This document shows positions 42,713 to 54,030 of a DNA stretch of 64,000 nucleotides, in pieces (the first letter of the stretch is position 1; each line of letters opens with the position of its first letter). Origin of the DNA: Pseudoips prasinana (Eukaryota > Arthropoda > Insecta > Lepidoptera > Nolidae); contig OX621244.1 of NCBI GenBank assembly GCA_951640165.1, positions 16,262,001 to 16,326,000 of the forward strand, read 5' to 3'. Below the pieces are notes generated by a model that did not search any database, had not been told where the DNA came from, and worked only from the letters and a program-made list of their open reading frames with translations. Made by a program: the position numbers and the translations under genes.

Positions 42713-43655
42713 AGGTCCTTATTAACATACACCAGAACAACCGAATAATTATAATAATATTTTTCAGGTTTTCAATAATTAATTAACATGTATAAGTAAA
42801 AAAATACTAAAATATATGCATACAAGGATAAAGTTAGAACCCAGAATGTATAAAAAAAAACTAGGTAAGCAAATAATATAATCATCTGATTTTTTTTCGT
42901 GTATATTGTTGTTATGTATTTGTCTGGCGTGGCAGTGAAATAATTCCATTCTAACTGTATACAGCATGTTGAAACAAGTTCGGAGTCGGACGACTCCTGA
43001 AAAAATCCTTAGCGACTATAAACTAGAACTAACAGTTAAATTAACTAAGCCAACAACTTAGAAATATTTAAAATCTGTTGATTTCTAATTAAAAGGATTT
43101 TTTGTTTTGTATTAAAGTATAAAATATTTTTATTTTGAAATGTTAGTAAATAATTAAAATATCAGTATCTTGTCATAAGAAATACATAGAAACAACAACT
43201 GTGTATTATTTATCCTCCAAATGGTTTTTAGATAAAAATATAATTTGCAAATTCCCAATGGACACTTTTCACACGTATACGAGTACAATTAGAATAAAAA
43301 TCTTATTAGAGAACTATACGTGAGCTAGGTTCTAATGAAATTAATTCGCTTATTACAGAGAAACACGAGCTGAATAGAAATAGAGTTTTGTAGAAAGCCC
43401 AACACAATAGTACAGAATAAAATAAAAAATTGAAACAAGTGCCTAATTAAAGGTAACGAATGGACATTCACGTAGGTAAATGGGTACTTGGGTAACAACT
43501 AGGCAATTACCATTGTATCTCAATCCGATAATCGAATCCTACACAATTAACACTGCGTCGTAGACATTGTTTACTTAATCAGTTCATCCACTTGACTATA
43601 CATTAATTAAGTCTACTACAAATTCCGAGCCCCATTCATAAACAATCAATGTATA
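42713..43655. other. Non-coding, nothing recognised
   Basis: AT-rich, no supported frame. Confidence 0.45.
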
Positions 43656-43945
43656 ATAAGAATAATGTCGCTCCTGGTCTAATTTCAGCAATAGTGGCCA
43701 ATCTCTATATAGACTAGCACAACACATGGCACATATTATAGTGCACAAGTCGATGGCCTGCCGACATGGCCGGCAAGAGGTCAGGTACCGACGACGGTTT
43801 GACGTATTTTCCGGGGTACGGGGGTATAACATCGCCAAGTTGCAGACTCCGCGCTGATAATGAGAATGTTTCTTTACACAAAAATACTAATATAAGTTTT
43901 TTACCTGATCACCGTTAGATCAACGAAGCAAGCATCTACATATCC
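43656..43945 (-). repeat. SINE family B, diverged and internally deleted
   Basis: Retains TGGCCAATCTCTATATAGAC, CATATTATAGTGCACAAGT, GAGGTCAGGTACCGACGACG and CCGGGGTACGGGGGTATAAC. The tract with CTCTCATTATCCGATGGG is deleted. Confidence 0.6.
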
Positions 43946-44187
43946 ATACTATAAAATAATATGGAGTATATAGATGGAACAATTCGAATTGTACAACTTG
44001 GTCCTTTTCAATAACTGTTTCACAATCAATATAGAACCTTTATTCTATAGGCGAATAATCGTATTAAGTTTAAGCACTTTTAGATGTAGCCCTTTAAACA
44101 GCCTATTGTTCAATCTGACTCCATTAGAACAAAAGTACTAAGTAGATTTGTGAACTTGCGGCGGTAGGTAGTCGATTTTATTCAAGA

Positions 44188-44500
44188 CTAGCTGTGCCCC
44201 GCGGTTTTACCAGCGTTAAACTTTATAAATTATCACAACTCCTCCCCCGTAGGTTATAGAGTGATAATATGTAGCCTATGTGTTGACCCGACCTCTTAGT
44301 AATATTCATTCAAAATTTTAAGTTAATCCATTTTTGAGTTTAGCCCGGACATACATACAGACAAACAGATAAACAGACAAAAATTCTAAAAACTATATTT
44401 TTGGCTTCGATATCGATTGTAGTACACGCCCCAAGTATCCTTTTAAAAAAATATTCAATGTACAGTTTTGACTTTCCTACGATTTTATTATATGTATAGA
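44188..44500 (-). mobile_element. Non-autonomous Helitron (313-bp family)
   Basis: On the minus strand TCTATACATATAATAAAATC then GTAGGAAAG at the 5' end. At the 3' end ACGCTGGTAAAACCGCGGGG then CACAGCTAG before a host T. Shares interior words with 45786-46096 and 54460-54772. Confidence 0.9.
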
Positions 44501-45089
44501 TTAACTTCTATTGCAAACAGTGAAGGTAAGAAAAGAAATAACTACAATAATGAAATCACGTGATTTATTGAAATAGATTCTATTTTCACAACGCTACCAT
44601 TCTTATGTCCCGCCGATTACGTGTGGAATCATGACGTGCGAAACGACGGACGAAGGGTTTAAAAAGATGCCGAAATCAGATCGCCGCATCGGTACGGACA
44701 TCTCCATCGTGTGACGGACGTCATGAAAGACAAAAAAGGTATTTTGCCTTGTAAATCAGCGCGTCACTCGCGTGTCAAGACGAGGCGAGCGGACCGGCTC
44801 GTACGCAAATCGAAAATCTCACGACGCGATATCAATAAAGTTGAGGCGATAAAGGCTTAGTTCATTGTACGGATATAAGGGACATTTCTTGTACTTTATT
44901 ATTTGATTCTTATCGGTTTCATTGAGAATATCGAATAAAAACAGGAGGCAGGTCCAAACAAAAAAGCGAACAATGATTTTTTATCTTTCGATACGAAGCC
45001 CTTAATATCTTCCGTAATAAGTTTTAATTTTTTTTAAACATGGTCATGGGGACATGTAATATACGTAGAATATAGCATAATTGTATCCC
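44501..45089. other. Non-coding with GC-rich island 44590-44860
   Basis: GTCCCGCCGATTACGTGTGG and CTCACGACGCGATATCAATA lie in a CpG-rich tract with no recognised repeat; possible regulatory sequence. Confidence 0.4.
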
Positions 45090-45265
45090 GTGGTGGACGC
45101 AGCAGTTGACCCGAGAGAATCTCTCAGAGATTAGGCTGCGGCATCTCGCTGTGTACTATGACCATCATACTACGATCGCTATCCCGTTTGCGTGGCGATG
45201 GACAACTCTATTGTGGAAATGCTTCAATGCTTCGGGGAGGCCTTTGTCAAGCGGGGGACGTTATT
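45090..45265 (+). repeat. SINE-like repeat R / RTE-type 3' end, degenerate
   Basis: CCCGTGGTGGACGCAGCAGT, TGACCCGAGAGAATCTCTCA, GTACTATGACCATCATACTA, CGATCGCTATCCCGTTTGC, CGGGGAGGCCTTTGTCAAG: the same word order as 11943-12138. Confidence 0.6.
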
Positions 45266-45785
45266 CGGCTGTTACTTATTTCTTAAAAGTAATAATTAAA
45301 AAAAAATGACATACGCTATGAGAAAATAAATATCGCGGGGAACTTAACAAACATTTCACGAACACAACGCACAAATAATTGTTTGATAAAAGAATCGAAC
45401 CTGAAGTAAGAAAGTACCGAAACGTAAGAGAGGTATTTTATTTAACTCCGCTGGTCATAGAAAATCTAGGCCTTTGTTTTTGGCACGAAGCTCCTAAACC
45501 AAAATTGGGGTAGGAGTCTGGTAGAAATCGTCACGTGACGAACGCGATTATTACATACGAGTTTCCGGATTTGAGTAGAAGAGCATTGTGCGCCGCCGGC
45601 TGTATAACTTCAATACCGAACGCGTGGAAATTTCATTAAAACTTATTTGCTATTTACTTTTGTTTAAATTTATATGCAAGTTGTATTGTCTCATAATTGC
45701 AACTTTGCAATGAAGACGAGATGAGAAATGGAAACTGCAGCATGTATAATTAAACTTGGAGAACTAAGTTTCTATATATTCTATA
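45266..45785. other. Non-coding, nothing recognised
   Basis: No repeat or coding signal found. Confidence 0.45.
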
Positions 45786-46096
45786 CTGGCTGTGCCCCGC
45801 GGTTTTACCTGCGTTAATCTTTATAAATTATCACAGCTTCTCCCCCGTAGGTGATAGCGTGATAATATGTAGCCTATACGTTGACCCGACCTCTAAGTAA
45901 TATTCGTGCAACATTTGAAGTAAATCCATGCAGTACTTTTTGAGTTTAGCCCGGACATACATACAGACAAACAGACAAAAATTCAAAAACTATATTTTTG
46001 GCTTCGATAACGATTGTAGATCACGCCCCAAGTATCCTTTAAAAAAATATTCATTGTTCAGTTTTGAATTTCCTACGATTTTATTATATGTATAGA
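45786..46096 (-). mobile_element. Non-autonomous Helitron (313-bp family)
   Basis: Collinear with 44188-44500 and in the same orientation 1.6 kb away. The terminal CTAG is changed to CCAG (minus strand). The 5' end TCTATACATATAATAAAATC is intact. Confidence 0.85.
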
Positions 46097-46137
46097 TAAC
46101 GCGTGGTTGAAAGTATTTACTATTATTATACTGTGGA

Positions 46138-46174
46138 AACCAGATGACTGATAGTTTATCAGTCATCTGGTTTT
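46138..46174. repeat. Perfect small-loop hairpin within SINE-A sequence
   Basis: AACCAGATGACTGATA pairs with TATCAGTCATCTGGTT around a 2-3-base loop. The arm is the SINE-A body word in both orientations. Confidence 0.8.
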
Positions 46175-46175
46175 A

Positions 46176-46372
46176 TAGTGGTGGTAGCTTGTAGGTACTA
46201 CGGAATCCAGATAACTGATATACTACAAATACTACTTTTCTTTTGTACATACATACTACATAGATAATTACACCCAGACTAAGGAAACAGACAAATTCAT
46301 CCGCACAATCGAACCTACGTCCTGCACCGCGAAATACCATTTACCATCCACGCCAACCGCTCCACAAGCATA
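46176..46372 (-). repeat. SINE family A, diverged
   Basis: Minus strand: GTTGGCGTGGATGGTAAATG (A-box region), GTAGGTTCGATTGTGC (B-box region), TGTCTGTTTCC, TATCAGTTATCTGGATTCC. Confidence 0.7.
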
Positions 46373-47734
46373 CTATATATAATATAGTCACCGTATTTCT
46401 GCTACTATGGAACATAATTAAACAATAAATGAAGGCATTAACATATAACGTGTTTGATCAACAACTCGTACGTTATTAAACGAGCCGACAACATTTCAAT
46501 ATACAGAATCTTGGCAAATATTTGCTACTCCAAGGATAAAGGGACGTGCTAACAAGGAAGACACGATTATTACTTGCTTTAATACTTTGAGAACATATAT
46601 AATATCATGCGAGAATTGAGACCTTAAGGTTAAACTAGACGATATTATATTCCATACGAAATAATTGCGCCTAAATATGTGTATGGTGAAGCGATCGTCG
46701 TAAATAAAACAAAACGAAGTTTATAATTTTATTTTATTTTTTTATGAATTTGAATCCGCATGTCGGTAAAGTGCCTAACGCTTCCCAGTTAAGTTAAGGC
46801 AGTCCATTATTTTAGAATAAAAATTTAAATATATATAATATTTAAAAAAAATTGTGTATAACATTTAAAGATTTGTTTTAAAATGTAATAGGTACTGGTT
46901 GAAAATTTATTTCCATCCAAATGTAAAATTTTAAATCTTTGAATAATACATCCATAACAGAACGCATGTTCCAAGTATAATTTAGCATTAAAATATGAAA
47001 ACACAAAGTGCAATAGAAATCTGTTAAAGTTACCCCACGGTTCATGCGATTCAGGTCACTGGCAGATAGATGAACAGCGGAAGCTTAGTATGTAATAGGG
47101 TTTCAGTGCCTCCCTTAGAATACGGAATCCTAAAAAATTCAAACGGAAGATTACAAAACTCCTTCTTGTCGGATTATTATTATATCTAAAGTACGTACCA
47201 ATAACTTAACATGATGAGTTTTGTTCACTTTTACAACAAGCGTTTTATATACATATAACAATATGGTTTTATTCCAGCGCTGCATGTTGCTGTAGGTGTA
47301 ATAGGATTTAATACCGTCCCCAAGTTGCTTAATAAGTGAAACCTTACCTCCTATACATCAAGAGTAATGCTGAAGATATCTAAATCGAGGTCTACAATGT
47401 TTCCATAACATTAGCCAACAATCTAATCTTACAGAGCAGTGTGTGTCTTAAGCCTAAATCACCAATACCTATTCAGAGCGTACATACGTAGCATCAGCAG
47501 CAGAAGTAGCACAAAGAAATAACTCTATTATATCTATCTAGAAAAAAAGCTATTTATAGAATTAACCGCATTTTAAGTATCAAGTTTATAGTTTTTTTTT
47601 TCTTACCGTTTTCTGTTAGCCTAGGAAGCTTTCACTGCTTTACTGGACAATACCAAATTGATATTCCAAGTTTGATATTCACCTGCCAGACATGCATCCG
47701 CTTTCAAATTATTTTGGAATATTTAATAAATATC
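46373..47734. other. Non-coding, mostly nothing recognised
   Basis: A short repeat-F fragment lies near 47608-47650. No coding signal. Confidence 0.4.
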
Positions 47735-47850
47735 ACAAGCCGCTGGATGCTGGTAGAACAAGACCTGAAATTGTGGAGATCTTTGGGGAGACCTTTGTCC
47801 GGCAGTGGACGTCTTTCGGCTAATATAATGATGATATCACAAAACAACCG
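47735..47850 (+). repeat. RTE-type LINE 3' terminus
   Basis: The frame gives EQDLKLWRSLG, matching QDRQFWRSLGEA in the copy at 62678-63104. GGCAGTGGACGTCTTTCGGC and TAATATAATGATGATAT close it. Confidence 0.7.
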
Positions 47851-48593
47851 CTAAAAATTCTTCGTAAATGCTGCCAATCATTTTATTTCTGAAGTCTGGG
47901 CCTTAAGAGTTTTGCCTAACTCCCATTTTCACAAACATTTATATTCATCATTGTTCTCCTAGCATTTTAAACGTAAACCAATATTCATTTACGCAATATA
48001 TAGCTGTCACGATTATGCCCGAACGTTTTATTTTTTCACATTCCATATTGGAAGCTTAGAACCTCCAAAAATAGAAAATAGCAATTTCAGACTGCCGAAA
48101 CTAAATATCTGTTGTTCGTTAGGGGTTCAATTTCTGCACATGAGAAATATTTGCAAATATATATAGTGGTTTGCATGTTCTGAGTCTAGATGTGTTTTGC
48201 GTCAGTAAATTACCTACATGTTTGGACCCCCACGATACTGAGCTTTATTTGCTAAATGTGAGTACTATAAAAATACATATAGAGAAATGTAGTCTCTGCG
48301 GAGCTTACTTCACTTGCTGACCGTACAAAGAAAATTTTAGATTCGATACTCATATTTCTTTTTCCCTACGTAGATTTAAATTTGATTAAATTGAAACTAT
48401 CTCACGCATAAATAAAGGAATTTATTTTTCTTATTCAAGAAAGCTTTTTATCCTTTATCTATCAACCTAGTCTAAATCAATGAGTGAGTTATATCAATTT
48501 GTGTTAGTAACAAATAACTGGAAATCTAAAGTGTAATAATGTTTTACAAACACCAAAAATAACGCGGCACCTCTTTCCGGTCGTTTCGCTAGT
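47851..48593. other. Non-coding, nothing recognised
   Basis: No repeat or coding family seen. Confidence 0.45.
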
Positions 48594-48645
48594 CGTCTCC
48601 ATTGGGAGTGGCCGCCGTGGTAGAAATTCGACCAGGAAGACATTA
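48594..48645 (+). repeat. SINE family B 3'-end fragment
   Basis: GGGAGTGGCCGCCGTGGTAG then AAATTCGACCAGGAAGAC matches the terminal words of the copy at 60945-61290. Confidence 0.55.
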
Positions 48646-48734
48646 TGAGCTTCCCCAAAATCGGAGAATGCAGGCTCTCCCGCACAATTTTCATTCCGGT
48701 ATGCCATGGCAACTTTCTAGAAGCGAGCCTATTC

Positions 48735-48826
48735 CTTACTTAAAATCCGGCAACGCACATTTGGCGCCTCTGGTGTTGCGAGTGTGTATCATCAGGTGAC
48801 CCGCATGCTCTTTTGTCTTGCTGTTA
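48735..48826 (+). repeat. LINE 3'-end fragment
   Basis: TCCGGCAACGCACATTTGGC, GCCTCTGGTGTTGCGAG and ATCATCAGGTGACCCGCATG parallel 7117-7235. Its last 33 bases form the first arm of the adjacent palindrome. Confidence 0.55.
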
Positions 48827-48861
48827 CATAACAGCAAGACAAAAGAGCATGCAGGTCACCT
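48794..48861. repeat. Palindrome 1, 33-bp arms, 2-base loop
   Basis: Arms 48794-48826 and 48829-48861 pair with a single mismatch (48802/48853) around CA; the apex reads CTGTTACATAACAG. The left arm is LINE 3'-end sequence, the right arm its inverted copy. Confidence 0.95.
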
Positions 48862-48870
48862 CTCTATTAA

Positions 48871-48997
48871 GAAGCCCGCCTCTCTATTAAGGAGAATAAG
48901 AAACAGCTCCAACATCAATTTTCTTTTTTTTTACATAAAAAAAAGAAAATTGATGTTGGAGCTGTTTCTTATTCTCCTTAATAGAGAGGCGGGCTTC
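48871..48997. repeat. Palindrome 2, 62-63-bp arms, 2-base loop
   Basis: Arms 48871-48933 and 48936-48997 pair without mismatch apart from one extra T in the homopolymer (9 T against 8 A). The loop is CA and the apex TTACATAA, as in palindrome 1. The words CTCTCTATTAAGAAG and CTCTCTATTAAGGAG precede and open it as a short direct repeat. Confidence 0.95.
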
Positions 48998-49914
48998 CTT
49001 CAAATGATTGTGTGAAAACAGAGCATCTAGCTATTGCTTAGTGTTTTTAGCTTATTAGTTCCCCGTGTAGAAATCAATAGATACGCTATAACGTGCGTAA
49101 TTAGCGTCAGTACAGTAAGTGAACCCATAAACCAACTGTTCACCATTTTTAATCAAGTAAAGTTAAGTTATTACATTTCTCAGTCTCTATAAGTTCGGGT
49201 TATTATGAAAAATCATACCTGGCGAATCAAAGCTTATAGAAGGAAGCCATCATCAAGAAGCCAGCGTCACATTTTCAAAATATGGGACCTGAAAGATAGC
49301 ATTTGAACCTAGAAAATGCGACGACCTATCCATCGAGGCAGTCTAAGCTTAGATGACTAACCGTTACAAAGTTCTTACTGGGGATACTCAGTCTAGTTAG
49401 TATTAAGTTAGTCCGTTAAGTTACTCCCGAGGTATCCTATAAAATTCAATACAGTTTACCTATGTTTTGAATTTGCGGCAAACCACCATCCAGACGGAAG
49501 TCTGCAGATTAATTTATAAAGGAAATTTATTGAAACCACTGAGGTTATCCGAGCAAGCGGCGGCTCTCGATGTTGTTAACGAAACAATCATAGGCCACAA
49601 GCGCATTTACCTGTTCAAACGCGCAATTTATTCCGTTATTCCTAAGGTTCAATGTTGTATAACTATATTGATGATAAAACTCACGATTGGAATGTTAATT
49701 ATATCTTACGAATTATGAGAATGGAATGTTAATTTGTGAACGACAGTGAAATATTCACTTGCATTTTTTTTAGTTCCATGAAGTTTTTCAAAATGTATTT
49801 GAATGATTCGATGACTTTCATACTTATTATATTTTTAATTAAAAAATAATTGCGTCATTAATGTGTTGTCATAAAACTGGCAATTTGACAATAAATTAAT
49901 TCTTAAAATATCTT
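48998..49914. other. Non-coding, one unexplained 83-codon frame
   Basis: The plus-strand frame at 49467-49718 has a fairly protein-like N-terminal half but no recognised family and no splice context. Confidence 0.35.
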
Positions 49915-50395
49915 GGGACACCTATCACACTGCCATCTCCCAAACTGTGCAGAACCTGTACTGTGGCAACCAGAAAATTTAGTCATTTATTCATAAACTA
50001 AATAATTTGTATCTGAATTTGCACACATAAATAAATTAAACAATAAAAATTTTACAATACAAATAATTTAAAAATAATGTCATCATTTATCAATAAATTA
50101 CACACAATAAAACCTTAAAATTTAAAATAATGCTATAAAAATGAAAATTTCAGTAAAATTAGCAAGAGTAGTCACGAGTTAGTTAAAATAACAATTATTA
50201 AATTTCTCGTCAGATCAATAAATAATAATCAATTATATTCACTAAAGTGATAAATGTATTTACATATTTCTGAATTCATATTATAGATAAGTTACACCCA
50301 CACACAAAAAAATAATCGTGCTCATAATACAAACATTTGTCCTGGGTGAGGATTGAACCCACGACTTCTGGCGTAGCAGTCAGGCTAGTCAAAAC
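49915..50395 (-). repeat. SINE family A, diverged and interrupted
   Basis: The body end (CTGCCATCTCCCAAACTGTG, then CAGAACCTGTACTGTGG) lies at 49930-49970. The head (GGGTTCAATCCTCACCCAGG on the minus strand) lies at 50339-50358. They are separated by about 300 bases of AT-rich sequence that probably inserted or expanded between them. Confidence 0.55.
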
Positions 50396-50478
50396 CTTTC
50401 TGATTTTAACTAAACCGACGTAAACTCATTATTATCCGGAACATGGAAAGAGGATGTAGTCCCAAAAATTAAAAAGGT

Positions 50479-50785
50479 ATGCTGAGATGGTTTGGCCATT
50501 TAGAAAGAATGATTGAAAGAAGATTGATAAAAGAAGTATACCTGGCCTGTGTGAATGGGACAACCGGAAGGAGAAGACCTCGTCGAACATTCTCTGACCA
50601 AATCGGAGACGATCTCAAGAAAGGGCAGGTCAGAAGTACCTTAAACCGGCGGGCATGTATGAAGAATATAATGACAGTAATCGAGGCAAAATAGGTGTGC
50701 AAAGATCGTGACAAATGGAAATCCGTTGTCTCTGCCTACCCCTCTGAGAAACAGGCGTGAGTCTATGTATGTATGTACATGGAAA
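50479..50785 (+). pseudogene. LINE C-terminal fragment with (TATG)n tail, copy 2
   Basis: Reads [71 protein letters not shown], then an in-frame TAG at 50692-50694, then VCKDRDKWKSVVSAYPSEKQ and stop, then GTCTATGTATGTATGTAC. The [10 protein letters not shown] start is a common C-terminal landmark of endonuclease/RT LINEs with microsatellite tails. The premature stop and the missing RT make it non-functional. Confidence 0.8.
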
Positions 50786-53109
50786 CAAAATTTATATGGG
50801 ACCAAAACATAATTTTCGTAATGTTGCATTCCATATTCATAATTTGCAACTACGGAGACATATGTACATTCAAAAAGAAAGAAACAGTCCAATTGATAAC
50901 ATCTTTCGTTTCGAGTCGGTTAACAATGTATAAGACTTTGTTCTGACATAATATTCACTGTATATTAATTAAGAATTTACAGAATATTAATGACGAGTAC
51001 ATGAAACAACAATTATGTAACTAATTTCTCCTCGTCTATACCAATCCTCACAACATCTTAAATTATAATAACGTCCTATTCACACAAACGTAATGGAGTC
51101 TCGCCTATTAATTATAATTTCGCATAAAACAAGCATGTTGTTTATTTTACGACGAACTATTTATTCTAGAGATTTATCGTTCCCACACGTAAGTTAATTA
51201 ACAACTAAACTAAGCTGTTGTGTTTGTCATACAAATGTTTACACTCATTATACGCGTTCCACGTACATTAAGAAGATGCCATTACAGTACATCACCTTTA
51301 GAAAACGTTGTAAATCTCGATACGATGCTGGTGGACCATTATGTATCACAATTACACATAAACATGCCATTGCGCACGTCTGTATCGGCCACAGATTGCC
51401 ACAGTAGTGCTGACCGGTTCGGCTTTATGACATTCATAAATAGAATTAACGAATGGTTGAATAAGTTCGTGGTGCAAAGAACGCCTTGACAGATTCTAGA
51501 AACTTTTTGTGCGACATTACCAGTGCAGTGGCGGAACTTCACCGCCAATGACTTATTAATACCAAAAGCCGTATATTTATTGACTAATTCCTGTATTCAA
51601 TAGATTACAAATAAAACATATAACGGGTCATGACGCGAACTCTTGGATTGGTTGAACTGTTGAACGATCGACGACTAATAACTATTATATTCTATTCTAT
51701 TTGGTTCCGAACCGACTTCAACCTTCCTTTATAACAATGGATACGAACAAAAATTATTGTAGAAGTATACCAAACTCATCGAGTATAATAGACAAATTGA
51801 TTCAGAAACGACGGAGAATTCACCTAACATTAGTTTAAAATAATTCAGTTGCGCCATAAATTCATGACGTTAGGTCATAATTGTTATTTTTATTTATAAC
51901 AAACGTGTGAGCCTTACAGTAGTAGTATATGATGTGTATATGCAACTCTGACATCTGACATGTTATTATTTCGTATAATAAAATTTTGATGAAAAGTATG
52001 AAAACCAATATATTCATACAGTGATTGACCGTCGTACGTCGTAGTACCAACCTTACGCAAGATGGGTTGGCACCATCTCACAGCCATCTCTCCGCCACCG
52101 CACGCGTTCATTGGTCAAATTAAATAGCGCGCGCTTCATTTGTTTCCTATAGCACATTTCAGTCCCTTTTCCAAAATCAGTCCCACAAAAAATATCCAGT
52201 AACCAAGAACCGAGGAAAGATGTTACACATCAAAAATACAGTCGATCCGATAGCCAAATTGATTGATAGGTTGGTCAAAAATTAACACAAATTTAAAAGT
52301 CGTAAGATGTTATTGTATTATTTTACTTCAAACAATTGAACAACCACTACAAACACAATCGGTTCGTGGCTTCTTTACATCCGAGGTAGGTGATATTACG
52401 CCCTCCACAAACGCTAAATAGTTACGCCACTGGATATTTCAGTATAGTGTAACATTGTTGTGTAAATCTAGCGTACTAAGCCTGCGGAAGTGTAGCGTTT
52501 ATAAGTCATAAATCACAGAGCTTATCGTTTTACGCGACCGGAGTCTCCCGTCCTAGTACTGACGGTGCGATGTCCGCGAAATGTGCGACGGGCGCTTATT
52601 TGTGAAGCGGCGATAGATTATCGTGTGCATTATATTAGAGCTTATCGTGGCTCGTGGCCCACATTTATGGTATGTTTATTTTAATTAGGCCTACGCCCTG
52701 TAGTGGGGCAGTACAAGATAATATTAAGAGGTTGACAACACTAAATTTTATCGATTTACCACTTTACCGCCTGTGCCTATAAGCCAACGAGCAATAAAGT
52801 AAACAGAAAAACTGTAGGATGAGAATTCAAAAAAATACAGAATTTCGGGCTTAATATGAACAGTTTTTTTTCTATGAAGGAAAAATTTTAAAGTTCTGTA
52901 ATATGGTCTATAATATTTGACACAAGTATGTATTTTAACAACTTGGTTAACCAAGCCATTTTTACTGACTAAAACACTACTGTTATCTTAATGTGCTTGT
53001 AAAGTTTAACTATGGAAGAGCTGAGGCACCTGGTTCTTCCATAGCTTTAGTTTCAGGCAGTTTCCGATAACATCCTGAATTATTTTTATTTATTGTGTGT
53101 AGTTCAGAA
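50786..53109. other. Non-coding; GC-richer stretch 52480-52660
   Basis: A plus-strand 89-codon frame at 51220-51489 is unexplained. The 52480-52660 segment (GCGACCGGAGTCTCCCGTCC, GATGTCCGCGAAATGTGCGA) is CpG-rich with no sister copy. No gene supported. Confidence 0.4.
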
Positions 53110-53585
53110 TACTTCGTCATTATCATCATCATATCAGCCGAAAGACGTCCACTGCTGATGGTGTCCTTCGCGGCGCGGCGTGTCCGTCGATGGCGTATAT
53201 GGCTCGCAAACCCAAATTTAGTTTTAAACACTCTATCGCATGACACGCAATACAGCTGACTATTAGAGTTGTATGTATAATTATGTACTGGCTTGGGCTT
53301 TAATTTTTTGTGTTGGTGATCAGCGTCTATGTTATTTAACCTGGCAGCCTCGTATTGCACTGCAGCTTGCTGTATAGTCCTGCGCCATTCAGGACGTCGA
53401 TGTGCGAGTTTCTCCTAGTGTTCGCGTGAAATGTTATATGCAGACAGGTGCCTTTTCAGGACATCCTTGTGCCGTAGACTGTCCCCCCGGTTTGCGCTTC
53501 CCGTTAGCAAGCTCTGAGAAGAACGCCCGTTTTGGGAGCCTAGAGTCATTTATACGAACAAGATGCCCCACCACCTAAGTTGACC
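53110..53585 (-). pseudogene. LINE ORF C-terminus with C2H2-like finger and (ATG)n tail
   Basis: Minus-strand translation, frame-corrected by eye at one shift: LRWWGILFVRINDSRLPKRA, FFSELANGKRKPGGQ, then in the next frame LRHKDVLKRHLSAYNISREH, a TAG, EKLAHRRPEWRRTIQQAAVQ, YEAARLNNID. The end has LYCVSCDRVFKTKFGFASHI followed by RHRRT: C-x2-C-x12-H, where the second histidine is at spacing x2 instead of the usual x3, so the finger is probably broken. This tail order is typical of an arthropod LINE family with a terminal C2H2 finger. It ends GTGGACGTCTTTCGGCTGAT then ATGATGATG. Confidence 0.8.
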
Positions 53586-53599
53586 GCTAATAAGTCATA

Positions 53600-53797
53600 G
53601 GCCATCTCCCATCATTTGAGGGAATTTCTCATAATCACCACGCAGACGGGTTGGGCACGATCGCAGAAAGATGGTTATTATACACAGAGACGCAACTGCC
53701 CGTTCTCTGATATATATTCCCCCGGGACGACTTTTGCGCCCCCAATGGGATGAGATGGGGTGGAGATATTCTTTCTTGGCCGTCAACCACACAGCCA
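53600..53797 (-). repeat. SINE-like repeat R, tail-less copy
   Basis: Contains CACGCAGACGGGTTGGGCAC, GATATATATTCCCCCGGGAC, CCCCCAATGGGATGAGATGG. It lies directly downstream (minus sense) of the copy at 53802-54030 in the same orientation. Confidence 0.7.
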
Positions 53798-53801
53798 ATA
53801 A

Positions 53802-54030
53802 TCATCATCATCATCATAACAGCTGTAAAAAGTCCACTGCTGGCCAAAAGCATCCCCAAGAATAATTTTTAACGGGTTGGCATTCGTAGTAAGATGGTCA
53901 TAGTACTCAGAGAGACACTGAGGCCCGTCCTCTGGTAGATATTCCCTCGGGTCGACTTCTACGCCCCCCACGGGGTGAGATGGGATGATGATATTCTGTC
54001 TGATATTCGCCGCCGTCACCACACAGCTTA
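53802..54030 (-). repeat. SINE-like repeat R, copy with (ATG)n tail
   Basis: GTGGTGACGGCGGCGAATAT at the minus-strand start, CCCCACGGGGTGAGATGGG (plus), GTAGATATTCCCTCGGGTCG (plus), and the end CCAGCAGTGGACTTTTTACA, then GCTGTTATGATGATGATG (minus). Confidence 0.75.
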
